The notes under the pieces are model-generated. The model saw only the letters and a list, made by a program, of their open reading frames with translations, ran no database searches and was not told where the DNA came from. The position numbers and the translations under genes are program-made. This document shows positions 23,801 to 37,500 of a DNA stretch of 64,000 nt, piece after piece; the stretch's first letter is position 1, and each line of letters starts with the position of its first letter. This DNA is from Anagrus nilaparvatae (Eukaryota; Arthropoda; Insecta; Hymenoptera; Mymaridae), in assembly GCA_022575985.1 (NCBI GenBank), contig JAKSXM010000238.1, positions 14,960,001 to 15,024,000 on the forward strand, written 5' to 3'.

Positions 23801-26800
23801 TAACTGCAGTATATTATAGTACAATATAGTATAGTATTAAAAGTTTAAATTAAAATTAAACGAAACCTTGATTAACAAACCTAAACGCAAAATTAGATTC
23901 TTTTCATTATCAAGCGAATTAATTTTCTTTTTTTTTATAATTTTTATAAAAAGTTAACACAAGCTTGGTATATTTTAGTAGATTTTAGTTTAAAAAAACG
24001 TGCTACGTAACATCGAATCAAATCGGTCGAGATCTCGTTTTGAATCTGGGTCATTGATTCGCAACCCAACAACCAAATATACGCTTTTACTTTTTTCCCA
24101 TGTTCTCAAATTTAGGCGCATTAATTTAGAAAAAGGAATACTCAAAGAGTACTCGTTGACCATGAAATGTTCATTTTATTTTTCAATTCTTCCTAGATAA
24201 AAAGCGGTTTTCTTGGATTTTGAGGAAAAAATTTGTAAATCTCGTGAAATCTTCCTTTTTGGTGCCTTACACTTGTTACATAAACGATATTTCGCGCATG
24301 TTTTCTCGTCATCGCAATCATTGTTTTATAATACACAACGCATTCGCGCAATCGCCCTGGCCCACTAACCTACATACGTTACCTCTACAGTTTAAAGCTA
24401 AACTAAACTTATGCATAATAAAAACTATACAAAAGTATATATACATTCGATGGAACATTTGCACATTTTTAATCTGCACAGCTACGGCCACGTGCTCGAT
24501 CTTAAAAACTAAAAAACTATGAGCGAATCAAAAATGGTCGCAAACATGTTAACCAGCGTTGAGAAAATATGTTGAAAATATGACGTTCAGGGATATTTTT
24601 TCTTGTATTTTATGGAAAAAAAATTCAAATAAAAATGGATTCATGGAATTAAATATGATCATACACAGAGTGATGTCCGGTGATATCAGCCCTTCTTTTC
24701 TTTTCAAGTTATCTGAAAAATAGATCCTATATTTGATTCGGAACTTGTTCGGAATCATACTTGATTCCATATTGATTTCATAGCTATGCAAATTAATTGA
24801 TTATAATTATAATTAGACTCTCTCCTTATACTTTTTAAGTTAATTAACATTTTTATACTTGCAGGCCTAGCCCATGTGAGTTACAGGACCCATTGTGGGC
24901 CAAAATGAACGCCATCACTGGCAACATCAGCAAGAAGAGAAAGAAATCAGATGCCAAGCCTCAGTCGCAAATGTAAGAGAGTTGAATTATATTTACACGT
25001 ATTTACAATTAAGACAGATTGCTTTGGTATATAACTGAAAAATCCTTATCCTCAGACTTTTTATTAAAAAATTTATAATCGAGTTTTTAAGAATCTTAAG
25101 TCAGTACGGTAGGTTAAGTTGGCCAAAATGATGGAAAAAACGTATGTTATTGATCCTCTGTACTGACTTCAGATTCTGAAAAAGCAACTTGATTTACTTA
25201 GAGGACCATTGTTACGGTTTGCAAATCAATACGAGTGAGGTGTTTCGATAGCACTGATTAGGTTAAATGACCCTTGATTTCAACAACATTTGTTTATCCA
25301 CATGTAAGAGGGCACTCCGATCTATCGTTACTAATTATATAATTGCCACAATGACGTCATATAATCATATTTATGCGTTTTTTTTCAATTGCAATCATAT
25401 TATTATTGTGGAAGTATTATTCCACTCTAGTTGCTTAGGTTACCTAATCTTAATTTTAAAGTAGCTTAACGCCAAGATATATGGTTCATTTTTTTTTTTT
25501 TTTTGCAAACTAGGGGGCTACGCCCCCTGCGCGCTAAAGCGCACCAACCCCCTCAAATTCAATTTTAAATGAGAAACAATTTAAACTTTAAACAAATATT
25601 TAATTAATAAAACAAATTGTCTATTTTATTTATACATAATCTTCATTAAGTGTCTTTGAGTATAAGCTAAAATTTATTTTTTGAAGTTACTTTTACTTAC
25701 TGGGGGATAACCTTAACGCACTTTGTAAATAAAATTGTGTATGAATTTACCCTTGATATAAATGTATATTTTACCAATGATGCAATCACAGGCTCTCGGG
25801 CCCTGTAAAATCTTCCCATTTGATATGTTATATTATAACTTTATATCGCACTTATTTCATAAATGGATCCCTCATAAATAACTAACTTTTTATTAAGGAC
25901 AAATAATGTTATATTATTCACCCTTCCGCAATGAAGAAAAAAAACTCGAAAAAAAATAAAAAAAATAAAATTTTAATAAAATAAAAAATTTAAAAAAAAA
26001 AGCGCCATTAAATATAATAGACCGCAAGAGCGCGTTATAGTATAAATTTCTAAATGTTTAACAGCTGATAAGTATTGACCAATCAGAATGAGTTTTAAAA
26101 TGTCTCAAAATCAGGGTTACATTTCATTCTTTTAATAGAAGAAATAGAGGCTTAAAAAAACTTCCAAAAGTCAAAATATGTGTTTCATATACTATTTGCT
26201 TTGTAATTAAATTTAAAAAAACAACTGATATACTTTCTAATTTTAATATTTATAAGTTTGGTTTCAGATTCTTTTAGATTTCTAGGATTATACCCACAGA
26301 ATATTTTAATTTTTAAGGTCAAAACCTTGTTCAAAAACTTTTTGCCAAAAATCAACTTTTTTACCTAAAAACGTCTGAAAAATTAAAATATTCGCTTGAA
26401 ACTTTTTTTAGGTTATGTTTCGTTACAAACGATTCCATCCTCTTTAATTGACAAATTAAATTATAATATTAAAATAGCGCGTGCACTTATAGGATCGAAG
26501 AACATGACGTACTTTACGCCAATAAGACATACTCTACAATGCGATTTCCAAAATCAGCGATCAATCAGAATGAAGTATCATCGATGAGTAATTTTTGACT
26601 CGTGCTCGGACTCGTGATTACTTTTCACGAGTCCAATTTGACCCCCCCCCCCCTTTAATTTTCAAGTTCTTTAGGTACCCCTCCCTAGAAACATGTTCCA
26701 TGTTAATACTATTGACTTAAGTTATAACTTATATATGGGTGTCCACCCCCCCCCCCCCACTTATATCCGAAACGAAAGCTCTTTTCCACTTTTTTTTCTT

Positions 26801-28506
26801 TTCAAAAGTTAATAAATATTTTTTTTTCAAAGTCCAAATCAACTGCGCTTATACCTATTGGTGAGTTAACGAAAAAGTTTTCTTGAGCCTATGTGATCAA
26901 AATGTGAAAAACGTCCGCTGACCTTTTGCTAAACTGTAAATTTATAGAGTATTAACAGACGGCTTAAAATTTGAATTTAAATTTTTCTGTTAGGTGGGTA
27001 TGACGTATTTAAGTTCCAAAAATTCATTTTTTTCAACGAAACAAATTTTTATGCAGTCCTCTTAGCATATATTATTTTGCTAATTTTTTTATTATATTTC
27101 ATTCTGCTATCTCCCCAACTACCGCATTTTAATTTATTTTTTACACATATACTGTAAACAATTGTAACATGTAGCGCATTGTCCATGCTTACGCCTAATA
27201 AATTCTAATAATAATAATAATAATCAAGGGTGTATTCGCTTCTTCAAGTGCCCAAAAAACGAGCCAAAAAATGGCCCTTATAGGTTTGAATTTAATACAC
27301 TGAGAAAACAAGAACAGTATTTTTTACTATATTTTATAGTAAAGCGCGACCCACCTGCCAATTCAGGGAAAAAATAATATAATATATAAGAAATATTACT
27401 GCGCGCGCCGTTGTTTTTACTATAAAATATAGTAAAAATTATGTTTATAAAAATTCCAGTACGCGTATTGAGTCTGACCCTTCCCCACTCCTTGTTTAAA
27501 TTTAGGTCCGGCACCAATGACAGAAGTTAAAAATTAGCGCTGTTAACGGAAATTTCTGTAACTTTAGGTCCGGAATTTAAATCTGCCAATGAGAGAACGA
27601 TAAAAATTTCTTTAGAGTGGGGAAGGGTCGGACTCAATAGGAATTTTTAATACATAGATAAAGTAATTTTTCTCTCTTCTTGTTACCCCCCCTTTTTTAA
27701 TAAATTTTAGCATACGTGCAGACACATTTATCCGTACTTCGGTATTTTGGCTGAGTCTACGTAAGCGTTTGTATACGAATTCGCATGCAAATATTTGCAT
27801 CGTGCCAACCTATGCTTATTTTAATAATACTTTTGCTGCTCCCTCTAGTGCGATAATTAAAGCGCGAAAAATCAAAATTTAAATAAATCTAAAAACCTAA
27901 ATGGTTAAAATTATTAAATTTTTAAAAAATTTATTTAAAAATAAACTTAAAATAAAGTAAAATGATTGTATAAACAATAGTTTTTTAAAAATTAAACTAT
28001 TTAACAAGTTTATTACCTTTCGTTTTATTTAAAATTTGAATTTTCGCGCCATTCATCGCGGACTATAGTTATTTTTTTTCTCTGCATAGGTTGGCACGAT
28101 GCAAATATTTGCATGCGAATTCGTATACAAACGCTTACGTAGATTGCGCCTTTAAAACAAAACTAATCATACAAAATAAATAAGTATTAATAAAAATAGA
28201 ACAAATAAATAAAATAAAAAAGTTTAATAAAGGTGTAGATGTGAATTAAATAAAAAAAAAAAAAAGCGAGAATAAAATATCTATTTATTAAATAGGGGGC
28301 GCAAGTGAGTAATATCCAAAACATATAGTTTTCAAACTTCGATTCTTACACGCGTAAGCAACTGTGGTCTAGTGGACGAAGTGATTAGCCGGCAACTAAA
28401 GGGACTAAAGGGAAGTTCGAATCCTCTAAGTGACTTAAAAAAAAAAAAAAAAATTAAATAAAAAAAAAATAATAGTAAATAAATATAAAATAATAAATAT
28501 ATACCA

Positions 28507-28540
<34 letters not shown>

Positions 28541-31500
28541 TTTTTAATATGTTTTTAATTTTCATTAAAAAAATGCTGAAATAAAAATTATATACCTCGT
28601 ATAGTAAAAATTCTAAATTAATCCAGTAATTATTAATTTATATTATAGTTATATTTCTTTAAAGTACAAGCAATTTTTACTGTATACTAAATAATAAATA
28701 TTACAATAAATTTAACCAGGGTCGCCAATTACTAGAAAATACAGTAATTTTTACTTGAATATATAGGAATATTTATATGTTAGTTTTCTCAGTGTAAGAA
28801 CACGGCCCGAATAGAATCTGAAGTATGGGCCGATCCGGGCCAGATCTGGGCCAGATCACGCCGTATCTGGGCCGGATCAGCCCATACTTCCGATTCTATT
28901 CGGGGGTGTTAACCTTAAAAAATTTCAATTACTTATTTCTTTCTTAATTGATCGGGAACCTGGGTATTGTTTGGGATCAATGGATTTGTTTTTTATTTAA
29001 TTATCTTCATCTGCAGTAAATTTTAGTTTATATTATTTTTTTTTTTATAATCTACGTGGGCCACCTTAAAACATAATCTGGATTTTAATTTTTTAAAAAT
29101 TAAATAAAAAAATTTTGAAAAATTTAACATTGGTTCTTATGTAAACGTAAACGTCTCTTTAAAACAATTTAACATTGACTAAGTTTACAGGCGCTGCAGT
29201 TTAGATAAAGTTAGTTAAGATAAATCAGTTTATTAACTTAACTGCGTTTACACGGACGGCGAAGTTAGCTAAAAATGCCTATGACGTTAAACATATCGTT
29301 AGATACAAATTTACTGAAAAAAAGATAAATACAAACAAAAAAAATAATTTAGTTGGCTCTAATACGAGGGGTTGACAACTCAGAAGTTCACCGCACTTCT
29401 AAGACTTCTATGCACTTCTACCGAAATCTTTAAAAATAAAAAAAAAAAGGTTTTAAATATATATCTGGGGGTTTTTGGGTGTGCTGAGTCCGAATCTGGC
29501 CACCAAATTCCAAAATTCAAAATGGCGGCCTCAGAATTGGCCAATTTTGAAAAAAAAAAACACCAAATTTTAAATTAAAAAAAAAATATTTTAAATGTAT
29601 ATCTGGGGGTTTTTGGGTGCGCTGAGTCCGAATCTGACTACTAAATTTCCAAATTCAAAATGGCGGCCTCGAAATTGGCCAATTTTGAAAAAAATGACCA
29701 AATTTTAAATTAAAAAACAAAGATTTTAAATGTATATCTGGGGGTTTTTGGGTGTGCTGAGTCCGAATCTGGCCACCAAATTCCAAAATTCAAAATGGCG
29801 GCCTCAGAATTGGCCAATTTTGAAAAAAAAAAAACACCAAATTTTAAATTAAAAAAAAAATATTTTAAATGTATATCTGGGGGTTTTTGGGTGCGCTGAG
29901 TCCGAATCTGACTACTAAATTTCCAAATTCAAAATGGCGGCCTCGAAATTGGCCAATTTTGAAAAAAATGACCAAATTTTAAATTAAAAAACAAAGATTT
30001 TAAATGTATATCTGGGGGTTTTTGCGTGCGCTGAGTCCGAATCTGACAACCAAATTTCCAAATTCAAAATGGCGGCCTCGAAATTGGCTAAATTTGAAAA
30101 AAATAACCAAATTTTAAATTAAAAAACAAAGATTTTAAATGTATATCTGGGGGTTTTTGGATGCACTGAGTCCGAATCTGGCAACCAAATTTCCAAATTC
30201 GAAATTGCAGCCTCACAATTGACCAATTTTGAAAAAAGAAACACCAAATTTTAAATTAAAAAAAAAAAATATTTTAAATGTATATCTTGCGGTTTTTGGG
30301 TGCGCTGAGTCCGAACCTGACAACATAATTTCCGAATTTGAAATGGCGGCCTCACAATTGGCCAATTTTGAAAAAAATAACCAAATTTTAAAATAAAAAA
30401 CATTGATTTTAAATGTATATCTGGGGGGTTATGGGTGAGCTGAGTCCGAATCTGACAAGCAAATTTCCAAAAATTAAACAAGACATTAAAGAAAATACAA
30501 AATATAAATAAGTATTTATAGAGAAATGGCCGTCATTCCCTGGTCATAACTGTCGATTGTCCATCCGGGTTAATTCTCAGAACCTTTAAATCTCGATTTT
30601 TCAAAAACAGACCCATAAATAAATTTTGCAGAAAAACTCAATTTCGAATTTGTAAAATTAGAATACATTAAAGTATAAAATAGGATGAATCCCGAAATTT
30701 ATTTTGTAAAACCTTGTATTTCATGTATATATTTTTGCTATTTTATAAATAATTATTTCTGATATTTTATTAAACTTGCACTGGTATTTAGGAATTTTTA
30801 TGTTTCTGTTTTTCAGCCCCCTATTATTCTACATCAAAAAATTCTTATATACTTAATTTTCGGGATTCGGAAAACTGCCTTGGATGGACAACGACAGTAA
30901 TGACCAGTGAATGGCGGTCATAGAAATATTGTCTCTAAATGAATAATGTATTTCAAAAAAATTTTAAATCTCCAAGACGAGATGGAAATATTCATGAAAT
31001 TCCAAATGATGTCGAAGAACTAGAAGAAATTTCTATTATTGGATATTATTTCTTATTTCAGATACCAAAACTGTCGCATTATTTCTTACATCATGATAAG
31101 TCCCTTTTTATCAAAATGGTTCTAAATCCCTCAAGTCTTTATGATTTCTATGTCTCCAAAGCTAAATTATTCAAGTCCATTTTACTCCTTCCCTCTTATA
31201 TCGGACAGTTTTTGAGCCTACCTTCTTAATTCACAGATTTTTCAAGTACACCTCCCTATAAACATGTTCCATGTTAAGACTAATTTTATTCTCTGAATTC
31301 AAATAATTATGAAATGTTAAAAACGTTTAATTCTATTATAATAATGGACCAAGTTGCAATAATAATGGTGAGATTCCCAAAAAATAGGTTTATTTGTATT
31401 TATAGTGCCTGGTTGATTAATTAACCTTTAAACTCTTGAAATAAATGTTTTGAATTTCGAAATTAGAATTGGTCTGATTCAGAACATCTCAAAACCTCGA

Positions 31501-34500
31501 AGAATAGGCTTAAAGCCTTTTTCTCTCTTTTTGAAATTTGGTGTTTTTTTCCAAAATTGGCCAATTTCGAGGCCGCCATTTCGAATTTTTAAATTTGGTT
31601 ATCAGATTCGGACTCAGTTCACCCAAAAACCCTCAGATATACATTTAAAATCATTGTTTTTTAATTTAAAATTTGGTTATTTTTTTCAAAATTGGCCAAT
31701 TTTGAGGCCGCCATTTTGAATTCGGAAATTTGGCTATCAGATTCCGACTCAGCGCTCGACTCAGCGCACCCAAAAACCCCCAGATATACATTTTAAACCC
31801 CGAAGAATAGGTTTGGAACCTTTTTCTCTCTTTTTGAAATTTGGTATTTTTTTTTCAAAATTAGCCGATTTCGAGGCCGCAATTACGAATTTTGAAATTT
31901 GGTTGCCAGATTCGGACTCAGTGCACCCAAAACACCCCAGATATACATTTAAAATCTTTGTTTTTTAATTTAAAATTTGGTTATTTTTTTCAAAATTAGC
32001 CAACTTCGAGGCCGCCATTTTGAATTTGGAAATTCGGTTGTCAGATTCGGACTCAGCGCACGCAAAAATCCCCAGATATACATTTAAAATCTTTGTTTTT
32101 TAATTTAAAATTTGGTTATTTTTTTCAAAATTGGCCAATTTCAAGGCCGCCATTTTGAATTTGGAAATTTAGTTGTCAGGTTCGGACTTAGCGCACCCAA
32201 AAACCCCCAGATATACATTTAAAATATTTTTTTTTTAATTTAAAATTTGGTGTTTTTTTTTTCAAAATTGGCCAATTCTGAGGCCGCCATTTCGAATTTT
32301 GGAATTTGGAGGCCAGATTCGGACTCAGCACACCCAAAAACCCCCAGATATATATTTAAAACCTTTTTTTTTTTATTTTTAAAGATTTCGGTAGAAGTGC
32401 ATAGAAGTCTTAGAAGTGCGGTGAACTTCTGAGTTGTCAACCCCTCGCTCTAATATAAAAATACAAAATTTTGGATATTTTATATAAAAATACATAGCAT
32501 AATTTCTCTTATAATAAATTTTTTACCCATCTTGTTTATTTATACACTTAATTTTGAGGTTAATTGTCAGATCATGCATAAAAAATTTATTTAAAGAGAA
32601 ATGAATATAAATCATGCTTTGTATTTTTTTATAAAATATCCAAAATTTTGTATTTTTAAATTAGAGCCAACTAAAGTATTTATTTTTTTTTTGTATTCAT
32701 CTTTTTTTCAGTAAATTTTTATGAGAACGATAGGTTTAACGTTATAGGCATTTTTAACTAACTTCGCCGTCCGTGTAAACGCAGTTAGTTTAAAACGAAG
32801 TTAAGTTAATAAACTGATTTATCTTAACTAACTTTACCAAAACTGCAGCGCCTGTAAACTTAGTCATTGTTTATATAAAAAAGTCTCTTTAGGACAATTT
32901 AACATAGTTTATATAAAAAAGTATAAATAATAAGATATTTTTACCTTTGCTTCTTATCTGTCTTGAGAGTGACTTCGTTCTTAAATATTTTACATTATGC
33001 GTTTCAGAATTAAAAATTCCACCATAAGGTGTATTATTTGTCAGATTTAAAATATAAATATAACAATTAAAATTCCCAACCTCCTCGAGTTGAAGAAAAT
33101 GTCAACATAAAGTCGGTGGATTGGTCCAGGTTCCATAGCTTAGTTGACTAAAGCGGTTTCACTAGATATGAAAGACTCGTGGGTTCGAATTCTACTGGCT
33201 CTGACAATTTTTTAGACTCGAGAAATATTTATTGAAACAATTTTTAGATAAATAAAATTTTTGACAAGTTGATAAAAAAATTTTTCAATAAATTTCTATA
33301 AAACTTAAACTATCAAAAAACTTGTATAATTAATTTTAACTCGAATTATTATATGCATACATATATTTTTTTGCAGTAATAAGTGCCTTAATGAAAAACG
33401 ACGACGGACCCAAGAAAATCTGTACATCGATGAGCTAGCCGAGCTGATTTCCGCCACGGACATGAGCTCTGGCAAGACTGACAAATGTCAAATTCTCCAG
33501 AGAACCGTTGATCAGGTAAAATTTAATAAGATGCATTAAGATTTAAAAAATACAAAATTTTTTGAAATTGCAACTTTTCGTTTTTTGCGTATCTTTTTAC
33601 TTCTCATAATTTCGCTGAGTAAGCAGTTCCTCCCAGGTTAATAATATAATATTACTCAGGTGTTATATAAAAGTCTACTTTTGCCGAACGCGGAGGTTTA
33701 CACGGGCCCGAGGGGCAGTAGCCGTATTCGAGCTGCTAAACTTTTTTATAACAAACTTGGTAAGATGCTTTACATGTTAAGGGCAATAAAGACCTCCCGT
33801 CCACGAGGGTAGTTCTTGTTTTCCGTTTTATAGTATTTTATAGTTTTCTTACATACCAACTTCATTTATATATCATTACGTCGGTATGACAGAAAATTAA
33901 AAATACTATAAAACGGGAAACAAGAATTACCCTCCAGCCAGCTCGGGGAGTACTTCAATCAAGGCTTTGATGCTTTTCAAGGCTTTGATGTCATGGGTAT
34001 GCTGGAATTTGTTTTTATTCGGTTAGAAAATATTATTCCTACTGACAATGGGAGACCGGAACCTTTGGGTCGCCAAATTACAATCTATAGTTATTACTCC
34101 AGTCAAATCACGGTTTTGGTGGTATTGTTTGTGGCCGCTACCAGATTTGGTCTACTATCAGTTTTTTGGGTCGCTGAACACGAAAATCGGGGTTATTTCT
34201 ATGAGAAATTGGGGCTTGAGCCTTAAATTAGCCAAAACTACCCCTAAAATGGGTGTTTATGCTACTTTCGCTCTAGCCCTCCAAGATTCGATCTGATATA
34301 TAGGATTTTTCGGGTCGCTGATCACAAAAATTAAAGTCTTTTTAATTAAAAATTAACTCTTCACCCTTAAATTGGCCAAAACTACCCCTAAAAAGGGTGT
34401 TTTCGCTACTTTCGCTCTAGCCCTCCAAGATTCGATCTAATAGGGTTTTTTTTGGGTCGCTGATCACAAAAATTGATGTCTTTTCAATTAAAACTTAACT

Positions 34501-37500
34501 CTTCACCCTTAAAGTGGCCAAAACTACCCCTAAAAGGGGTGTTTTCGCTACTTTCGCTCTAGCCTTCCAAGATTCGACCTAATAGGGTTTTTTGGGTCAC
34601 TGATCACAAAAATCGATGTCTTTTTAATTAAAACTTAACTCTTCACCCTTAAATTGGCCAAAACTACCCCTAAAAGGGGTGTTTTCGCTACTTTCGCTCT
34701 AACCCTCCAAGATTCGATCTGCTATGGTTTATTGGGTCGCTGATCACAAAAATTAAAGCTTTTCAATTAAAACTTAACTCTTCAACCTTAAATTAGCTAA
34801 AATTAATCCTAAAAGGTAAATGGTTTGAAGAAAATAAATTTTTATTATTTTAAAAAAAAACATTTTGTATCCATTATTGATCGTTAAATTCTTAAAATAT
34901 TATAATTTACTAATAGGAACGTTAAAGTCAATTTTTGATTAATCCTAAAAGGAATATGTATTGTTTAATTAAGAATAAAAAATCATATTACTTAAAAATT
35001 TATGATTTATTTATTTATACCTTTCAAACCTTTTAGGAGTAGTTTTAGCGAATTTAAGGGTGAAGGCCTAATTTTTAATTGAAATACCCATGATTTTCGT
35101 GATCAGTGACCTAAAAAACCCTTGTAGACAAAATCTTGAAGGGCTAGAGTGAAAGTATAGAAAACACCACTTTTATGGGTAGTTTTGGCTAATTTAAGGT
35201 TGAAGAGTTAAGTTTTAATTGAAAAGACATCGATTTTTGTGATCAGCGACCCAAAAAACCCTATAATATCGAATCTTGGAGGGCTAGAGCGAAAGTAGCG
35301 AAAACACTTATTTTAGGGGTAGTTTTGGCCAATTTAAAGGTGAAGAGTTAAGTTTTAATTAAAAAGACTTCAATTTTTGTGATCAGCGACCCAAAAAATC
35401 CTATTAGATCGAATCTTTGAGGGCTAGAGTGAAAGTAGCGAAAACACCCCTTTTAGGGGTAGTTTTGGCCAATTTAAGGGTGAATAGTTAAGTTTTAATT
35501 AAAAAGACTTCAATTTTTGTGATCAGTGACCCAAAAAACCCTATTAGATCGAATCTTGGAGGGCTAGAGCAAAAGTTGCATAAACACCCCTTTTAGGGGT
35601 AGTTTTGGCCACTTTAAGGGTAAAGGGGTAATTTTTCATAGTTATAACTTCAATATTCGTGATCAGCGACCCCAAAAACCCTTATTAGACCAAATCTTGG
35701 AGAGCTAGAGCAAAAGTTTCAAAAACACCCCTTTTAGGGGTAGTTTTGGCTAATTTAATGGTTAAGCCCCAATTTCTCATAGAAATAACCCCGATTTTCG
35801 TGTTCAGCGACCCAAAAAACCTATAGTAGACCAAATCTGGTAGCGGCCACAAACAATACCACCCCCCCCCCCCCCCGTGATTTGACTGGAGTATATGGAT
35901 GACTTTAATATGTGGAAAAAACACCAAAGATACCCTCCGTTTATTCCAACGCGCCTTCTGGGCTTAGAAACGCAGGGCTCAATGTTATAAAATAGGGTTT
36001 TTTCGAAATCTTCCATATAACGCTGTAACCTCTCAAATTAACCAAAATACTGGTCTCATTTTTTCCGCAAAAGTATAACATCACTTAATTTCCGTCAACC
36101 GCAATGCTCCATCATCTCCTTATCATCTTCTATTCTTTCATCGCTATAGTCAATAAACCAAATGCCCATTTTTGGTCCGAAATGGCCAATTTTTAAATTG
36201 TTACCAAAATTTTAATTTTTGATAAAAACAGGTCTTGTAAGTCTCAAAAATATATTTTATTAGCTCTAAGTTTTGAAAAATGCTTTACTCGCTTCTCTTT
36301 ATTACTCATTCAGCAGATATGATAATTTAAAGACAGAGTCTCAATTTAAAGTTTTTTAAAAAAAATCATATTTTATCACTAACTTTGTGAAGTCATATCT
36401 TGGAAACATCTAAAGCTAAAAGAAAGAGTTAGCAATTTTTGGAAACATGGAGCTTATACAAAATTTTTGAGACCCGTAAAACTTACAAACTCATCAAAAA
36501 TTACAATTTAGACAGCAATTTAAAAATTGGTCATTTTGGACCGAAAATGGGCCTTTGGTTTATTGACTATAGCGATGAGAAAATAGGTGATGGAGTAATG
36601 CAGCTGACGGAAATTAAAAGGTGGTACTTTTGCGGAAAAAATAAAACCAACCGGAAGTATTTTGGTTTATTTGTGAAGTAACAGCGTTATATGGAAGATT
36701 TCGAAAAAAATCCTATTTTATAACATTGAGCCCTGCGTTTCTAAGCCCAGAACGCGCGTTGGAATAAACGGAGGGTATCATGGGTGTTTTTTCAAAATAT
36801 TAAAGTCATCCATAACTATAGATTGTAATTTGGCGACCCAAAGGTTCCGGTCTCCCCTTGTGAGTAATTCTTGAACAATTTTTCTCGAATTTTTATAATT
36901 AAAAACTTTGCTTTTGCCACAAACTTTAGGATCCAAAGTAAATATTAATATTATACTGTAGATTATTGCCAACAAAATCGGAAAATCAGATTGAAAAGTT
37001 AGAAAATATATAAGTACATTTGACCTAATAAAAAAATTTTTCCAACGATCTCTTTAGATTTCGCCTATATAAGCTTTCCTGTAAAACAAAATTTTTCCAA
37101 CCGAATAAAAACAAATTTCTGACAATTAAAGGCATGCTTTTGGTTTTGCCTAAAAATTTTCAATAAAATAATAAATAAGCTAACGAAAGATCTCCATCCA
37201 AGCCTAATACTAAAATTTCTTGAAATTACGATAATTATATTTGTAATGATTTTTTATTTTTTTTTATGCACTGAAACTGCAAAAAAATTATATTTTTTAT
37301 TAAAATAAATTTTATTTGAGGTTTTTTTTTAAAACGTGGATTGAGTCAAATTAAACCTTTTTGGATAAATCCACGCTTAAACAAAAGTGGTTGAGCGTGG
37401 ATTGAGATCGATTGAGACCTAAGCAAAATTTTTTACTCTTGTAGCTTCCCTAACCGTTAGGTCAGAAAATAGTATTTTTGCCCTAGATATGTAAAACAGC

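Larger units (their letters stand above)
14892..24864 (+). other. tai intron 1 (10.0 kb), almost entirely mobile-element sequence
   Basis: The main blocks are old dispersed repeat (15560-16350), the ACATGTTCC element with a nested foldback (16560-18650), a Harbinger-like MITE cluster and TA-flanked palindrome (19299-23526), and unassigned AT-rich sequence (23530-24850). Short open frames here (for example 23049-23405 and 24220-24522) fall in repeats or lack any domain. Confidence 0.8.
27296..28796. mobile_element. CACTGAGAAAA-type TA-flanked element, copy 2, with nested hairpins and a SINE
   Basis: TA-CACTGAGAAAACAAG at 27296 and AGTTTTCTCAGTG-TA ending at 28796 are the inverted ends. Nested are a hairpin with GACCCTTCCCCACTCC arms (about 27466-27640), a 59 bp inverted repeat (27757-27815 and 28084-28142) and a tRNA-like unit (28362-28436). 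The long A-runs at 28437-28536 follow the last. Confidence 0.8.
29177..32866. mobile_element. 3.7 kb palindrome with converging arrays of about 137 bp units
   Basis: The outer arms (TGACTAAGTTTACAGGCGCT at 29177 and AGCGCCTGTAAACTTAGTCA to 32866) extend several hundred bases. Inside, eight left units (about 29465, 29601, 29739, 29876, 30014, 30146, 30284, 30420) carry GGGTGCGCTGAGTCCGAATC and AAATGGCGGCCTC. Six right units (about 31620-32335) carry the reverse. Left units 1-2 and 3-4 form an almost identical dimer, a higher-order repeat of about 275 bp. The centre holds a 0.4 kb MITE and an ACATGTTCC fragment. Confidence 0.88.
24973..33376 (+). other. tai intron 2 (8.4 kb)
   Basis: It contains a GC-rich hairpin GGGGGCTACGCCCCC (about 25513), an ACATGTTCC fragment (about 26640-26705), the TA-flanked CACTGAG element (27296-28796), a 28799-28912 hairpin, the 29177-32866 palindrome and a tRNA-like repeat (33128-33203). 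The stretch 25560-26630 is AT-rich with nothing I recognise. Confidence 0.8.

Noticed and set aside
25500..25560. Helitron 3' end (GGGGGCTACGCCCCC hairpin after a T run)
   Set aside because: No CTAG end, no 5' TC partner and no other copy in the window; too little to call.
33128..33203. Functional tRNA gene
   Set aside because: A and B boxes and an anticodon-like stem are present, but the acceptor stem pairs poorly; kept only as SINE-like.
33993..34296. Overlapping open frames of 77-82 codons
   Set aside because: They follow the GTCGCTGATCAC units, and equivalent frames appear on the opposite strand of the other arm (35685-35927).
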